A stretch of 21,942 nucleotides of DNA from CAYONM01 sp964405325 (GCA_964405325.1 CAYONM010000036.1:1-21942); one strand, 5' to 3'; positions 1-7,322 are shown, counted from the first letter of the stretch. Translations and numbers: made by a program. The notes: a model not told the origin generated them from the sequence alone.

Positions 1-80
1 GATAATGCGCGAAGCGCGCCGAAAAATGCCCGCGAAGCGGGCAAGTCGCGACGGACGTCGCGAGGGGGCAGCGCCCCCTC
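1..80 (+). repeat. F3 hairpin-string repeat, copy 1 (cut by window start)
   Basis: This is a GC-rich run of four short inverted repeats: GCGC-gaa-GCGC (7-17), TGCCCGC-gaa-GCGGGCA (27-43), TCGCGAC-ggac-GTCGCGA (46-63) and GGGGGC-a-GCGCCCCC (64-78). The same order of blocks, including GAAGCGCGCCGAAAAATGC, GGGCAAGTCG and GAGGGGGCAGCGCCCC, recurs at 17979-18107, and in inverted, more diverged form at 9166-9305. It is non-coding. It may be a dispersed extragenic palindromic repeat or a small non-autonomous element; its true left edge is outside the window. Confidence 0.75.
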
Positions 81-129
81 TGATGGAGACGTCCTTAAGG
101 TCGGACACGACACCTTGGTGCCATGAATA
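81..129. other. Short unique stretch between F3 and F2, possible coding scrap
   Basis: This is about 50 bp between two repeats. One forward frame reads SDGDVLKVGHDTLVP followed by a TGA at 124-126, which could be the last codons of a gene cut off by the F3 repeat. It is too short to identify, and a chance open frame is equally possible. Confidence 0.2.
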
Positions 130-278
130 GAAGCTGAGCCCGCAAGAGCTTCGAGTAAAAAAAGGTGTTTTTGCGGGCTCAGCTTTGGGGTCCGAGGGGC
201 CTGCCCCTCGGTGTAAGAGTCAAAACCGGGCGCCGACCGATACGATCGAGCCCGTGGGCTCCGGGCGGCGCCCGGTTT
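130..278 (+). mobile_element. F2 three-hairpin element, copy A (complete)
   Basis: Hairpin 1 has perfect 15-bp arms (AAGCTGAGCCCGCAA 131-145, complement 171-185). Hairpin 2 is CCGAGGGG-cctg-CCCCTCGG. Hairpin 3 is a forked structure: outer arms AAACCGGGCGCC and GGCGCCCGGTTT enclose the conserved unpaired strand CCGATACGATCGA and an inner hairpin GAGCCC-gt-GGGCTC. It is homologous to copies at 1160-1309, 4822-4899, 7666-7976 and (minus strand) 16459-16530. A TA lies at the left edge (128-129), but no matching TA is seen on the right. It ends about 40 bp before the isomerase start, so that gene's promoter must be inside or after it. Confidence 0.85.
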
Positions 279-319
279 CTCCCCTTGGTGGGGCGGTGGC
301 AGACGGCAAGCTGCTCAGC

Positions 320-1150
320 ATGAAGCTTTGCCTGAATACCAGCACCCTGCGCGGCCAGGCCTTGGATCTGCCGCAGCTCATCGACGTCTGCGCTGCCACC
401 GGATACCAGGGGATTGAGCCCTGGGTCCGGGAATTGGATGCCTGGCAAGCGGGTGGCGGTCACTTGGCGGAGATTCGCGCTCGTTGTGCCGATGCCGGTC
501 TGGCGATTCCCGATCTGATCGGTTTTTTCGCCTGGGGTGTGGATGATGCCGAGGCCCGCGCTCTTGCCCTGGTAGAAGCGCGACGTTGTTTTGAAATGGC
601 CGCAGCACTTGGCTGTTCGCTCTTGGCAACCCCACCGATGGGGATCAAGGATGTGACCGGCATGCGCCTGGAGGATCTGGTGGCGCGCTATCGGGCGGTG
701 GCCGCAATCGGTGCAGAATACGGCGTGACCGCCTGTCTGGAATTCTGGGGGATCGCAAAAACGCTGGGGCGTCTGGGCGAGGCCTTGGCGATCGTCGCCG
801 AATCGGATATTGCTGATGCTTGTCTGCTGGCGGATGTGTTCCACATGTACAAGTCCGGTTCACCGCACAGCGGACTTCGCCACGCCGGTCCTGGCACCAT
901 CGGCATGGTGCACGTCAACGACTATCCGGCCGAGCCGTCGCGTGCGCATATCAGCGATGCCGACCGGGTGTATCCCGGTGACGGCATCGCTGATTGGTCG
1001 GTGATCCTCGGCGCGCTGCGCACTATCGGCTACGACGGTTTTTTGTCGGTGGAATTGTTCCATCCCGGCTACTGGCAACAGGATGCCGAGTTGGTGGCGC
1101 GCACCGCCGCCGAAAAGATGCAGGCCTTGTTGGCGCAGCCGGCGCTTTGA
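320..1150 (+). CDS. Sugar phosphate isomerase/epimerase (xylose isomerase-like TIM barrel)
   Basis: The product is 276 aa, a usual size for the AP-endonuclease-2/xylose-isomerase-like TIM-barrel family, which interconverts keto and aldo sugars or epimerises them with a divalent metal. The expected metal ligands are in order: E141 (CLEFWG), D172 (LADVFHMYKSG), H198 (MVHVNDYP) and E245 (SVELFHPGYW). There is no signal peptide, so it is cytoplasmic. I chose ATG 320 (MKLCLNTSTLRG) because it starts at the first barrel strand. An open frame reaches back to 185, but those 45 codons translate the F2 element and are not protein. No strong ribosome site is visible. The gene stands alone between direct F2 copies A and B. 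Substrate is unknown; inositol-type or hydroxypyruvate-type activities are also possible. Confidence 0.88.
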   Translation: MKLCLNTSTLRGQALDLPQLIDVCAATGYQGIEPWVRELDAWQAGGGHLAEIRARCADAGLAIPDLIGFFAWGVDDAEARALALVEARRCFEMAAALGCSLLATPPMGIKDVTGMRLEDLVARYRAVAAIGAEYGVTACLEFWGIAKTLGRLGEALAIVAESDIADACLLADVFHMYKSGSPHSGLRHAGPGTIGMVHVNDYPAEPSRAHISDADRVYPGDGIADWSVILGALRTIGYDGFLSVELFHPGYWQQDAELVARTAAEKMQALLAQPAL

Positions 1151-1159
1151 TCGTTTATA

Positions 1160-1309
1160 AGCTCACGCCGGAACTGCTTCTTTAAAACAAAGTTGTTTCC
1201 GGCGTGAGCTTCTGGGGTCCGAGGGGCTTGCCCATCGATGTAAGAGCCGAGAACCGGGCGCCGACCGATACGATCGAACCCGGCTGGGTTCCGGGCGGTG
1301 CCCGGTTTG
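1160..1309 (+). mobile_element. F2 three-hairpin element, copy B (complete)
   Basis: This has the same three-hairpin plan as copy A. Hairpin 1 differs at four positions in both arms and still pairs perfectly over 15 bp (AAGCTCACGCCGGAA at 1159-1173, complement at 1197-1211). The inner hairpin of the third structure is GAACCC-ggct-GGGTTC, against GAGCCC/GGGCTC in copy A. A possible TA duplication flanks it (1158-1159 and 1310-1311). It starts 10 bp after the isomerase stop and could act as its terminator. Confidence 0.85.
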
Positions 1310-1333
1310 TACTCTTATTTTTGCAGGTTGTTA

Positions 1334-1489
1334 GGGTGCGGAAAGAAATAAACGTTACAGATCGCGCAGAGATTTTGTCGATCCTTCAAGGCGCGAAGAG
1401 TGAGCATATCGGGCATATGTGAGCGATAAGCAACGCAGAAGGGCGGCAAAAGATCAAGCGAAATGTAATGTTTATTTATTGACGGGCTC
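1334..1489 (+). mobile_element. F1 MITE-like element, copy 1 (156 bp)
   Basis: The element is 156 bp with imperfect terminal inverted repeats of about 32 bp: GGGTGCGGAAAGAAATAAAC on the left, and GGGCCCGTCAATAAATAAAC as the consensus inward right end (this copy has GAG for the first three bases of codon sense after its T change). The inner parts AAATAAACGTTACA and TGTAATGTTTATTT pair with one G-T wobble. It differs from copy 3 (7753-7908) by one base, near the right end. It is flanked by TTA (1331-1333) and TTG (1490-1492), read as a decayed 3-bp duplication. Its right end supplies the last codons of the convergent oxidoreductase. There is no coding capacity. Confidence 0.9.
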
Positions 1490-2452
1490 TTGCGCCTTGC
1501 CGGCTTCCAGAACCTGGCGGATGACACGCATGTTGGCGATGGCATCTTTGACCGGGTAATCTGGTTGTCGTTTTTGCACGACCGCTTCGGCCATGTCGGC
1601 AACCATCAATTGATAGTGGTCGGCTTCGGGGGTGACCTCCTCGGTCTCCTCGTCACCCAGCCATAGTTGGATGCGGTGAGCTTCGCCGGGCCACACCACC
1701 ATGCCACCGCGATCCACGCGCAGGCGACCCTGGCTGCCGAAGATCTCGTAGCTGCAGTCGAATTGGGAACGCATGCCGCAACCGAAATAGGCCAGCATGC
1801 CACCGGGGAATTGCAGCACGCCGGCGATTTCGGCGTCGACACCCTGCTGGTCGTGGCGCAGGGCGACGATGCGTTCCGGTTCTGCGCCGGCGATCAGGCG
1901 GCTGATGCCAACGCAGTAGCAGCCCAGGTCGCCCATGGCGCCGCCAGCAAGGTCGGCCTGCCACCGGATGTCGCTCTCTGGGATGGCGACGAAGAAATTA
2001 CTGCGCACGGCATGGATGTCGCCGAGGCGGCCGGTATCGACCAGTTCTTTCACCCGCTTGGTCAGGGGGTGGTGGCGATACATGCTGGCTTCTACCAGCA
2101 GCAGGTCTTTGGCCTGGAACAGATCCGCCAGCTCCTGCGCTTCCTGCTCGCTGGAGCAGAGGGGCTTTTCGCACAGGCAGTGCTTGCCGGCTTCGGCACA
2201 TTTGCGCGCCCACTGCGCGTGCAGCCCGACCGGTAACGGCAGGTAGGCGGCGTCGACATCGGGATCGGCCAAGACGGCATCGTAGCTGCCGTAGGCAGTG
2301 GCGAAGCCCAGCTCATCCGCGAAGGCCTGAGCTTTTTCCTGGCTGCGACTGCCCACGGCCTGGAGCACCTGATCGGCTTTCTTCATGGCGGGAATCAGGC
2401 TGTTGCGGGCGATCGCGGCGGTGCCGAGCACGCCCCATCGGATACTGGTCAT
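1472..2452 (-). CDS. GFO/IDH/MocA family NAD(P)-dependent oxidoreductase
   Basis: The product is 326 aa. It is an N-terminal Rossmann fold (WGVLGTAAIARN, glycine-rich turn about residues 7-15) followed by the family's catalytic EKP motif (E95-K96-P97 in CLCEKPL) and a C-terminal alpha/beta substrate domain. Members oxidise or reduce a hydroxyl on sugars, inositols or related polyols in the cytoplasm. ATG 2452 is preferred over an upstream in-frame start at 2515, because it begins the first beta strand and has AAAGGAA just upstream. The last five residues (EPVNK) and the TAA stop are encoded by the F1 element. The CAA codon at 1492-1490 lies where F1 copy 2 has the neighbour's TAA stop, so the original stop was probably there. 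It is divergent from the AraC gene, which may control it. Substrate unknown. Confidence 0.92.
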   Translation of the reverse strand: MTSIRWGVLGTAAIARNSLIPAMKKADQVLQAVGSRSQEKAQAFADELGFATAYGSYDAVLADPDVDAAYLPLPVGLHAQWARKCAEAGKHCLCEKPLCSSEQEAQELADLFQAKDLLLVEASMYRHHPLTKRVKELVDTGRLGDIHAVRSNFFVAIPESDIRWQADLAGGAMGDLGCYCVGISRLIAGAEPERIVALRHDQQGVDAEIAGVLQFPGGMLAYFGCGMRSQFDCSYEIFGSQGRLRVDRGGMVVWPGEAHRIQLWLGDEETEEVTPEADHYQLMVADMAEAVVQKRQPDYPVKDAIANMRVIRQVLEAGKAQEPVNK

Positions 2453-2627
2453 GTGGAATTCCTTTGCTGAATGGCAGACGGGATACTGCTGAGCGTGCTT
2501 GTTTCGAGCCGGCATTGCTGCCAGGTCGCACGCGGTGGGTCACAGAGCCTAGCGCTGTAGCAGGGGGCCAACATGGGGCAAGCGCCTGCGGACCTGGCAT
2601 TTTTTTCTTTTCGGACACAGTAGGGCC
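2453..2627. promoter_or_regulatory. Divergent intergenic region between oxidoreductase and AraC regulator
   Basis: These 175 bp must hold both promoters. I see no clear sigma-70 boxes and no convincing paired operator half-sites; a T-rich tract (TTTTTTTCTTTTC) lies about 25-40 bp before the AraC start. Assignment rests only on the divergent gene order. Confidence 0.4.
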
Positions 2628-3473
2628 ATGACCAAGCAGCTCTTGGACTACGGTATCGGTACCCGACGTGGGATCTTCCGCATTCTTGAGACGCCGGTGG
2701 GGCGGCAGCGCATCGGCTGCGCTGCCACCGAGGTGGCGGCCGAGGACGCCCGACGTCTGACCTTTGAGGGCAAGGTGGTCAAGCACTGCCTGAACTACGT
2801 GGTCACCGGTCAAGGTTGGTACGAGGACGAACAGGGCCGGCGGCAGCGGATTTCAGCCGGTTGTTTCTTCCAGCGGCTGCCCTTCGTGCATCATGTCACC
2901 CGGATTGAGGCGGCACCCTATCGCGAGCATTATTGTTTCTTTCATTTTGACCTGATCGAACAGCTGGGCGTATTGGGGCTGTTGCCGCCGGATCGGCCGG
3001 TGCTGCCTGGTGGCCATGATCCGCGTATTGTCGCCGCGTTTCAGGAGCTGGAGCGGGCCCTGGCCTTGGAGGGGCCCAGCGCTTGGCCAGCGGTGTATGC
3101 TGCCCTGGTGCAGGTGTTGGCTTGGACTCACCGCCGGCCAAGCGACTGCGACACGGCATCGTTGGAGCCGGTGTTGTTGGCGGCGGAGGAGATCCGCGAG
3201 CATCCCGGCATGCGTCTGAGTTTGGACGATTTGGCGGCCCGCTTCGGCCTGGGAGCGGATCGTTTCCGCAAGGCCTTTGTCCGGCATCTGGGGGTGAGCC
3301 CGGGGACTTTCCAGATCCGATGCCGTTTGGACGCGGCCTGCGTGCTGTTGCAGGAGTTGCCGATCAAGCAGGTGTCGACGCATTTGGGGTATCCGGATGA
3401 GCAGAGTTTTGGTAAGCAATTCAAGCGGCATCTGGGCATGACGCCGGGAGCGTGGCAAAAGCAGGGTTTGTAG
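2628..3473 (+). CDS. AraC/XylS family transcriptional regulator
   Basis: The product is 281 aa. The C-terminal 100 residues form the double helix-turn-helix DNA-binding domain of the AraC family: LSLDDLAARFGLGADRFRKAF is the first and LPIKQVSTHLGYPDEQSFGKQF the second, ending in the usual GMTPGAW. The N-terminal part (about residues 1-150) fits a cupin-like sugar-sensing domain (YVVTGQGWYED, then a histidine-rich strand PFVHHV). It probably activates the divergent oxidoreductase when a sugar or sugar-derived ligand is present. ATG 2628 is the first plausible start. Only 25 bp separate its stop from the channel gene. Confidence 0.92.
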   Translation: MTKQLLDYGIGTRRGIFRILETPVGRQRIGCAATEVAAEDARRLTFEGKVVKHCLNYVVTGQGWYEDEQGRRQRISAGCFFQRLPFVHHVTRIEAAPYREHYCFFHFDLIEQLGVLGLLPPDRPVLPGGHDPRIVAAFQELERALALEGPSAWPAVYAALVQVLAWTHRRPSDCDTASLEPVLLAAEEIREHPGMRLSLDDLAARFGLGADRFRKAFVRHLGVSPGTFQIRCRLDAACVLLQELPIKQVSTHLGYPDEQSFGKQFKRHLGMTPGAWQKQGL

Positions 3474-3498
3474 TGCTGTGCCTGGACAAGGAATACCC

Positions 3499-4761
3499 AT
3501 GTTGACAACCAATATGCTCTGGACGGTTCTTCTGATCGTTGTCTGGCTGCTGTGTTCCTGGCTGGTGCACCTGCTGACCACCACGGTGTTGCGTCGGGTG
3601 ATCTTGGCCATGGTCCAGCGCAGCAAGACGCAATGGGACGATCGCTTGTTCGAGCATCGAGTGTACGATCGTCTGTGTTGGCTGGTGCCCTTGGGGCTAC
3701 TGTTGATCGGTGTCGACCTGTTGCCGATGCTGCCGGTCTTCGAGCAGGAGGCACCGGACTGGCTCGAGTCGACCATGCAGTTGCTCGAGCGTCTCTTGCA
3801 AACAGGTATGCTGGTGGCCGGCACCAGTGCGATGATCGCCTTGCTCTTGGCGGTCAACAGCATCTATGACAGTATGCCGGGTTCCAGGCGGCGGCCCATC
3901 AAGGGTTATATTCAGCTGGTGCAGATCTTCGTGATCGTGATCGGTGCGATCATCGTGGTGGCGCATCTGGCTGGCCAGAGCCCCTGGGGCTTGTTGGCCG
4001 GCTTGGGTACCTTGACCGCCGTTCTGCTGTTGATCTTCAAGGACACCATTCTTGGCCTGGTGGCGTCCATGCAGTTGGCCGGCAACGATGTGGTGCGGGT
4101 CGGCGATTGGATCACGATGTCTGCCTACGGCGCCGATGGCGATGTGATCGATATCGCGTTGCATACGGTGAAGGTTCGCAATTTCGACAAAACCATTGTC
4201 ACGGTGCCAACCCACAAGCTGGTCGAGGGTTCGGTTTGCAATTGGCGCGGCATGCAAGAGAGCGGCGGTCGTCGCATCAAGCGCAACCTGCATGTCAATA
4301 TGAAGACCGTGCGCTTTCTGGCCGAGGACGAGATCGAGCGGCTGCACGGGGTGGCTTTGCTGCGTGATTATATCGATGGCAAACGGCAGGAATTGGAAGC
4401 CGACAAGGTCGCGCGTGGCGAAGACGCCCATATGCCGGTCAATATCCGGCGGTTGACCAATATCGGTACCTTTCGGGCCTATATCAGGGCCTATCTGAAA
4501 GCGCATCCGCAGATTCACGACGATGGTTTCACCAGCATGGTCCGGCAACAGGAGCCGACCGCGCAGGGTCTGCCCTTGCAGGTCTACGTGTTTACCAAGA
4601 CCACGGTCTGGACCGAATATGAGGCGATCCAGTCGGATATCTTCGATCACCTGATCGCGATCGCGCCGGAATTCGGGTTGGCCATTTTCCAGCAGCCCTC
4701 AGGGCATGATGTCGGCGAGTTGCTGGAGGGGCTGCAGGGATCCGGGTTAGCGCCTGTTTGA
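3499..4761 (+). CDS. Mechanosensitive ion channel, MscS superfamily (YbdG-like)
   Basis: The product is 420 aa with about five predicted membrane helices in the first 190 residues: MLWTVLLIVVWLLCSWLVHLL, then LCWLVPLGLLLIGVDLL, the stretch around LVAGTSAMIALLLAV, IFVIVIGAIIVVAHLAG and the pore helix. The pore-lining and beta-domain stretch GTLTAVLLLIFKDTILGLVASMQLAGNDVVRVGDWI is typical of MscS. The long cytoplasmic tail and the motif NFDKTIVTVPTHKLVEGSVCNWRGMQESGGRRIKR match the YbdG (miniconductance) branch. It gates on membrane tension and releases solutes after osmotic downshock. ATG 3499 has AAGGAAT at good spacing; an upstream GTG (3478) is less likely. Confidence 0.93.
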   Translation: MLTTNMLWTVLLIVVWLLCSWLVHLLTTTVLRRVILAMVQRSKTQWDDRLFEHRVYDRLCWLVPLGLLLIGVDLLPMLPVFEQEAPDWLESTMQLLERLLQTGMLVAGTSAMIALLLAVNSIYDSMPGSRRRPIKGYIQLVQIFVIVIGAIIVVAHLAGQSPWGLLAGLGTLTAVLLLIFKDTILGLVASMQLAGNDVVRVGDWITMSAYGADGDVIDIALHTVKVRNFDKTIVTVPTHKLVEGSVCNWRGMQESGGRRIKRNLHVNMKTVRFLAEDEIERLHGVALLRDYIDGKRQELEADKVARGEDAHMPVNIRRLTNIGTFRAYIRAYLKAHPQIHDDGFTSMVRQQEPTAQGLPLQVYVFTKTTVWTEYEAIQSDIFDHLIAIAPEFGLAIFQQPSGHDVGELLEGLQGSGLAPV

Positions 4762-4765
4762 ACAT

Positions 4766-4814
4766 TCGCAGGCTTCGCCCCTCTTGGTCTTTCCGGCCCT
4801 GGCGAAGTGCCTGA
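4766..4814 (+). terminator. Possible hairpin after the mscS-like gene
   Basis: CAGGC-TTCGCC pairs with GGCGAA-gt-GCCTG across a loop of about 20 nt just after the channel stop codon. It has no strong T-run, so a role in termination is only suggested. Confidence 0.35.
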
Positions 4815-4821
4815 GTTTATA

Positions 4822-4899
4822 GAGGTGCCCGTAAGAGTCAAAACCGGGCGTAGCCCGATACGATCGAGCCCTTGGGCTCCGGGCGGCGCCCGGTTTGTT
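4822..4899 (+). repeat. F2 element, copy C (lacks the first hairpins)
   Basis: The left edge ATAGA and the GTAAGAGTC linker match other F2 copies, but hairpin 1 and most of hairpin 2 are missing. The forked third structure is kept: ACCGGGCG and the conserved CCCGATACGATCGA, the inner hairpin GAGCCC-tt-GGGCTC, and the outer right arm GGCGCCCGGTTT. TA occurs at both edges (4820-4821 and 4900-4901). F1 copy 2 begins two bases after it. Confidence 0.8.
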
Positions 4900-4901
4900 T
4901 A

Positions 4902-5057
4902 GGGTGCGGAAAGAAATAAAGGTAGCAGATCGCGCAGAGATTTTGTCGATCCTTCAAGGCGCGAAGAGCGAGCATATCGAATATAGGTAAGCGATAAGCA
5001 ACGCAGAAGGGCGGCAAAAGATCAAGTGAGACGCTACCTTTATTTATTGACGGGCCC
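4902..5057 (+). mobile_element. F1 MITE-like element, copy 2 (156 bp, diverged)
   Basis: It has exactly the same length as the other F1 copies, flanked by a perfect TTA duplication (4899-4901 and 5058-5060). The right TTA is the stop codon (TAA on the minus strand) of the neighbouring gene. The inner parts of the inverted repeats read AAATAAAGGTAGC and GCTACCTTTATTT and pair perfectly, although three positions changed in each arm relative to copies 1 and 3. The central CATAT/ATATG hairpin is also altered. This suggests selection for pairing or matched ends. Confidence 0.92.
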
Positions 5058-5909
5058 TTAGCGACAGTCGGTCCAATCCTCGCCACCGCAGGCGCGAAAG
5101 CGTTCCAGGGGCAGGAGTCTGGCACCAGCATGGAGCGCGTGGGTCTGGTCCGACGCTGGAATGATGGTCGCGCCGCTGTCGGGATGGGTTTCCACGTGCT
5201 TGGCGGCTATGATCAGCTCGTCGGCCGGCAGCACACCGATGTCGCGTTCACGCTGGATCACCAGCAGTTCCACCGGCGGCAGTGCCAGGGGCAGGTCGGG
5301 GTGGCTCCAGAAGGCGGCGGCGCGAGCTTGGCCCTGGTCGTTCAGGACCAGGGCTTCGGGCCAGATGATTTCATCCGGACTGGCACCGCCGACGGGGCGC
5401 TGCTTGCGATAACGCCACAGCGCGACCGACGGTAGACGCGCCATGCGCGGCAGATCGTCGCGACCCGTGAGTTGGCTGGACATTTGGCGTTCCCAGCTGT
5501 CCAGGCAGGCCAGGCGGTCGAGCTGGCCAGGTTGCACCTCATCGGCCGGGCGCGGGTCCTCGGCGTCGAGCACGGCCACCTCGGGGATGTCGGCCAGGAC
5601 CTGTTCGATGCAGGCCAGGGCTTCCACCGCCAGCCAATGCGGCCCACAGAGCGGGATTTGCAGGTGCATCGGCAGCCGCTGCCAGCCGGGATACTGCTTC
5701 TCTTCATCGAGCGGGTCGTGTTCCAGGGGGAGACTGCCGAGATCGATCAGAATCTGGGCGCCGGTCCGGTCGCAATGCCAGCGGCCGGCGCGATAAGGAT
5801 CGTCCGTGCTGCCGTCGATGCTGCCGCCGTGCTGCTGCCAAATATCGGCGAGGTCGGTGGCCTCGGTCAGGCCTCGGTCGGCGGGTTGGAAGCTGAGCAG
5901 GCTGAGCAT
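5058..5909 (-). CDS. Conserved-looking protein of unknown function
   Basis: The product is 283 aa and I do not recognise the family. It is soluble, with no signal peptide or membrane helix, and rich in aspartate, leucine and tryptophan (DIWQQHGGSIDGSTDDPYRAGRWHCD near the start, then LPLALPPVELLVIQRERDIGVLPADELIIAAKHVETHPDSG). ATG 5909 (MLSLLSFQPADRG) was chosen because the frame further upstream is the shadow of the Nudix gene. It overlaps the Nudix 3' end by about 43 bp in another frame and is probably co-transcribed with it. Its TAA stop is exactly the target duplication of F1 copy 2, so the insertion left the protein intact. Function cannot be assigned. Confidence 0.75.
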   Translation of the reverse strand: MLSLLSFQPADRGLTEATDLADIWQQHGGSIDGSTDDPYRAGRWHCDRTGAQILIDLGSLPLEHDPLDEEKQYPGWQRLPMHLQIPLCGPHWLAVEALACIEQVLADIPEVAVLDAEDPRPADEVQPGQLDRLACLDSWERQMSSQLTGRDDLPRMARLPSVALWRYRKQRPVGGASPDEIIWPEALVLNDQGQARAAAFWSHPDLPLALPPVELLVIQRERDIGVLPADELIIAAKHVETHPDSGATIIPASDQTHALHAGARLLPLERFRACGGEDWTDCR

Positions 5910-6289
5910 GTGGCATCCCGGAACAGGGTCGTGAGGGTATCGTGTGGAAGCAGGTCGATGACCGCTTCGGCCGGCAGCCAGCGGGCTTCCTCGTGCTCGT
6001 GGCTCAGTCGGACCGATTCCTGACGGGTTTCCGCCAGGGCGTAGGATACGGTCTTCGGTCCCTTTTTGACCAGGTAGCTGAGTTGCAGCCAGGGGCCGCG
6101 GCGGGCCAGCAGGCCGATGCCGCATTCTTCAGCGCATTCCCGCAGGGCGCAGGCTGGCAGGGATTCGCCAGCGTCCGCATGGCCTTTGGGAAACCCCCAT
6201 TCCTGCCATTTGCGATTGCGCAGCAGCAGGAAGCGGCGGCCTTCAGGGGTCTGGCGATAGAGAAAAAAGCCGGCGGCGGGGATGGTCAT
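5867..6289 (-). CDS. Nudix hydrolase
   Basis: The product is 140 aa. The Nudix box is complete: G-HADAG-E-SLPACAL-RECAEECGI fits GX5EX7REUXEEXGU, with the two glutamates that bind magnesium. The preceding LLLRNRKWQEWGFPKGH and the short length resemble diadenosine-tetraphosphate (Ap4A) pyrophosphohydrolases, which cleave nucleoside diphosphates linked to another moiety. ATG 6289 (MTIPAAGFFLYRQ) begins the fold; the open frame upstream has no family similarity. No clear ribosome site is visible. It is divergent from the small secreted protein gene. Substrate specificity is inferred only. Confidence 0.9.
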   Translation of the reverse strand: MTIPAAGFFLYRQTPEGRRFLLLRNRKWQEWGFPKGHADAGESLPACALRECAEECGIGLLARRGPWLQLSYLVKKGPKTVSYALAETRQESVRLSHEHEEARWLPAEAVIDLLPHDTLTTLFRDATCSACSASNPPTEA

Positions 6290-6421
6290 GGGGTTGTGCC
6301 CGTTTGTGGGGCTGCGACTGAAAGCGCAAGGTCTGGTGGGCCAAGCAGTGGGTACCCGAGGCCGGCGTTGTGCGTCACAGCGGAGCGTCTCGTTTGCCGC
6401 CCCTATCAGAGGAGTCTTGCC

Positions 6422-6856
6422 ATGCTTCGTCTCTGTTTGCTCGTCCTGGTCACCAGTACCTTGGTCGCGGTCGAGGGCCGGTCGCCGCAAAAGATGCTCG
6501 GCCATTTTGTCGATCTCCTCGAGCAGGATCGGAGCGCTGATGCCTATTCCTTTCTGCTGGCAGGTTCGGCCGGCATCAGCGCTGCCGAACGGGTTGATCT
6601 GATCGACAGCCATGTCGGTCTCGCGCGGCGCTTTGGTGCACTACGGCGGCTCGCGCCCATCTGCCAGGTGGAGATAACCAAGGGCATCGAACAGCATCAG
6701 GTGGCGCTGGTGTATGAGCGTGGCGGCGTGTATCTGACCGTCGATTTTATCAGGAATGGTCGCGGATGGTTGGTTCAGAGCCTGCAGACGACCACCGATC
6801 TCATGACGCTGGAAGCGCAGCGCTACGATCTGCCGAAACGCAGGTCGGCGCCCTAG
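6422..6856 (+). CDS. Small secreted protein, possibly NTF2-like fold
   Basis: The product is 144 aa. The N-terminus MLRLCLLVLVTSTLVAVEG looks like a Sec signal peptide with cleavage near residue 19. The mature part has the helix-then-sheet pattern of NTF2-like domains that often follow a signal peptide (MLGHFVDLLEQDRSADAYSFLL, then VEITKGIEQHQVALVYERGG and WLVQSLQTTTDL). I do not recognise a named family. ATG 6422 has a strong ribosome site (AGAGGAGT) seven bases upstream; the open frame extending back to 5942 is a shadow of the Nudix gene. It is convergent with the next gene. Confidence 0.82.
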   Translation: MLRLCLLVLVTSTLVAVEGRSPQKMLGHFVDLLEQDRSADAYSFLLAGSAGISAAERVDLIDSHVGLARRFGALRRLAPICQVEITKGIEQHQVALVYERGGVYLTVDFIRNGRGWLVQSLQTTTDLMTLEAQRYDLPKRRSAP

Positions 6857-6875
6857 CCCGGGCTAGGGTTCTGGG

Positions 6876-7322
6876 CTAGCGGTCCCAGCGGTGTTTGGCC
6901 CGGTGTCGTCGGGGCCAGGCGTTGGATGGCGCGCTCTGATCCAACCAGGTGGCCAGGGCTTCGGCCTGGCGGCGGCCGAGCCAGACCGCGACTGGATAGT
7001 CGTGCTCACCCAGGTGGATGATCACGGCATAGAGTCCGGCGGTCGGCAGCAGTTCCACTGCCACCTCACCTTGGAGTCGCAATTGCCATTCCCTTCGCCA
7101 TAGACGGCCTTCGTGGATACGCAGGTGGTGTCCGTCCCAGGTCAGGCGGCGGTGTTGCATGAGGCCGAGGGCTGGGAAAAAGGCGCAGAGCGCTGGCACC
7201 ACGAGGGTCCAGGCCACGCCCCAGTCGATGCTGCGCGCCAGGACCAGGACGCTGACCGCGCTCAGCAGTAGGGCCGCTCCCAGGCTCCAGCGGAGCCAGC
7301 TACCGGTGGTGAAGGTCTGCAT
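6876..7322 (-). CDS. Two-helix inner membrane protein of unknown function
   Basis: The product is 148 aa. Two adjacent membrane helices (LRWSLGAALLLSAVSVLVLA and VAWTLVVPALCAFFPALGLM) are followed by a beta-rich soluble domain (RRLTWDGHHLRIHEGRLWRREWQLRLQGEVAVELL). That layout resembles the YgfX/CptA type of small membrane proteins, but similarity is topological only. ATG 7322 is used; an in-frame TTG at 7355 would add 11 residues. Neither start has a clear ribosome site. It ends in a strongly basic tail (PRRHRAKHRWDR). Confidence 0.7.
   Translation of the reverse strand: MQTFTTGSWLRWSLGAALLLSAVSVLVLARSIDWGVAWTLVVPALCAFFPALGLMQHRRLTWDGHHLRIHEGRLWRREWQLRLQGEVAVELLPTAGLYAVIIHLGEHDYPVAVWLGRRQAEALATWLDQSAPSNAWPRRHRAKHRWDR

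Noticed and set aside
185..319. N-terminal extension of the isomerase reading frame back to 185
   Set aside because: The 45 codons translate the F2 element; the same peptide fragment (NRAPTDTIEP) appears wherever F2 occurs, in unrelated contexts.
1334..1489. F1 as a group II intron because it contains GTGCG near its start
   Set aside because: At 156 bp there is no room for the ribozyme domains, no domain V hairpin is seen, and a target duplication is present.
1315..1602. Repeated peptide MLTLRALKDRQNLCAICNVYFFPHP as a small protein family
   Set aside because: It is the minus-strand translation of F1; the covarying arms, variable reading into flanks and lack of a start signal argue for non-coding DNA.
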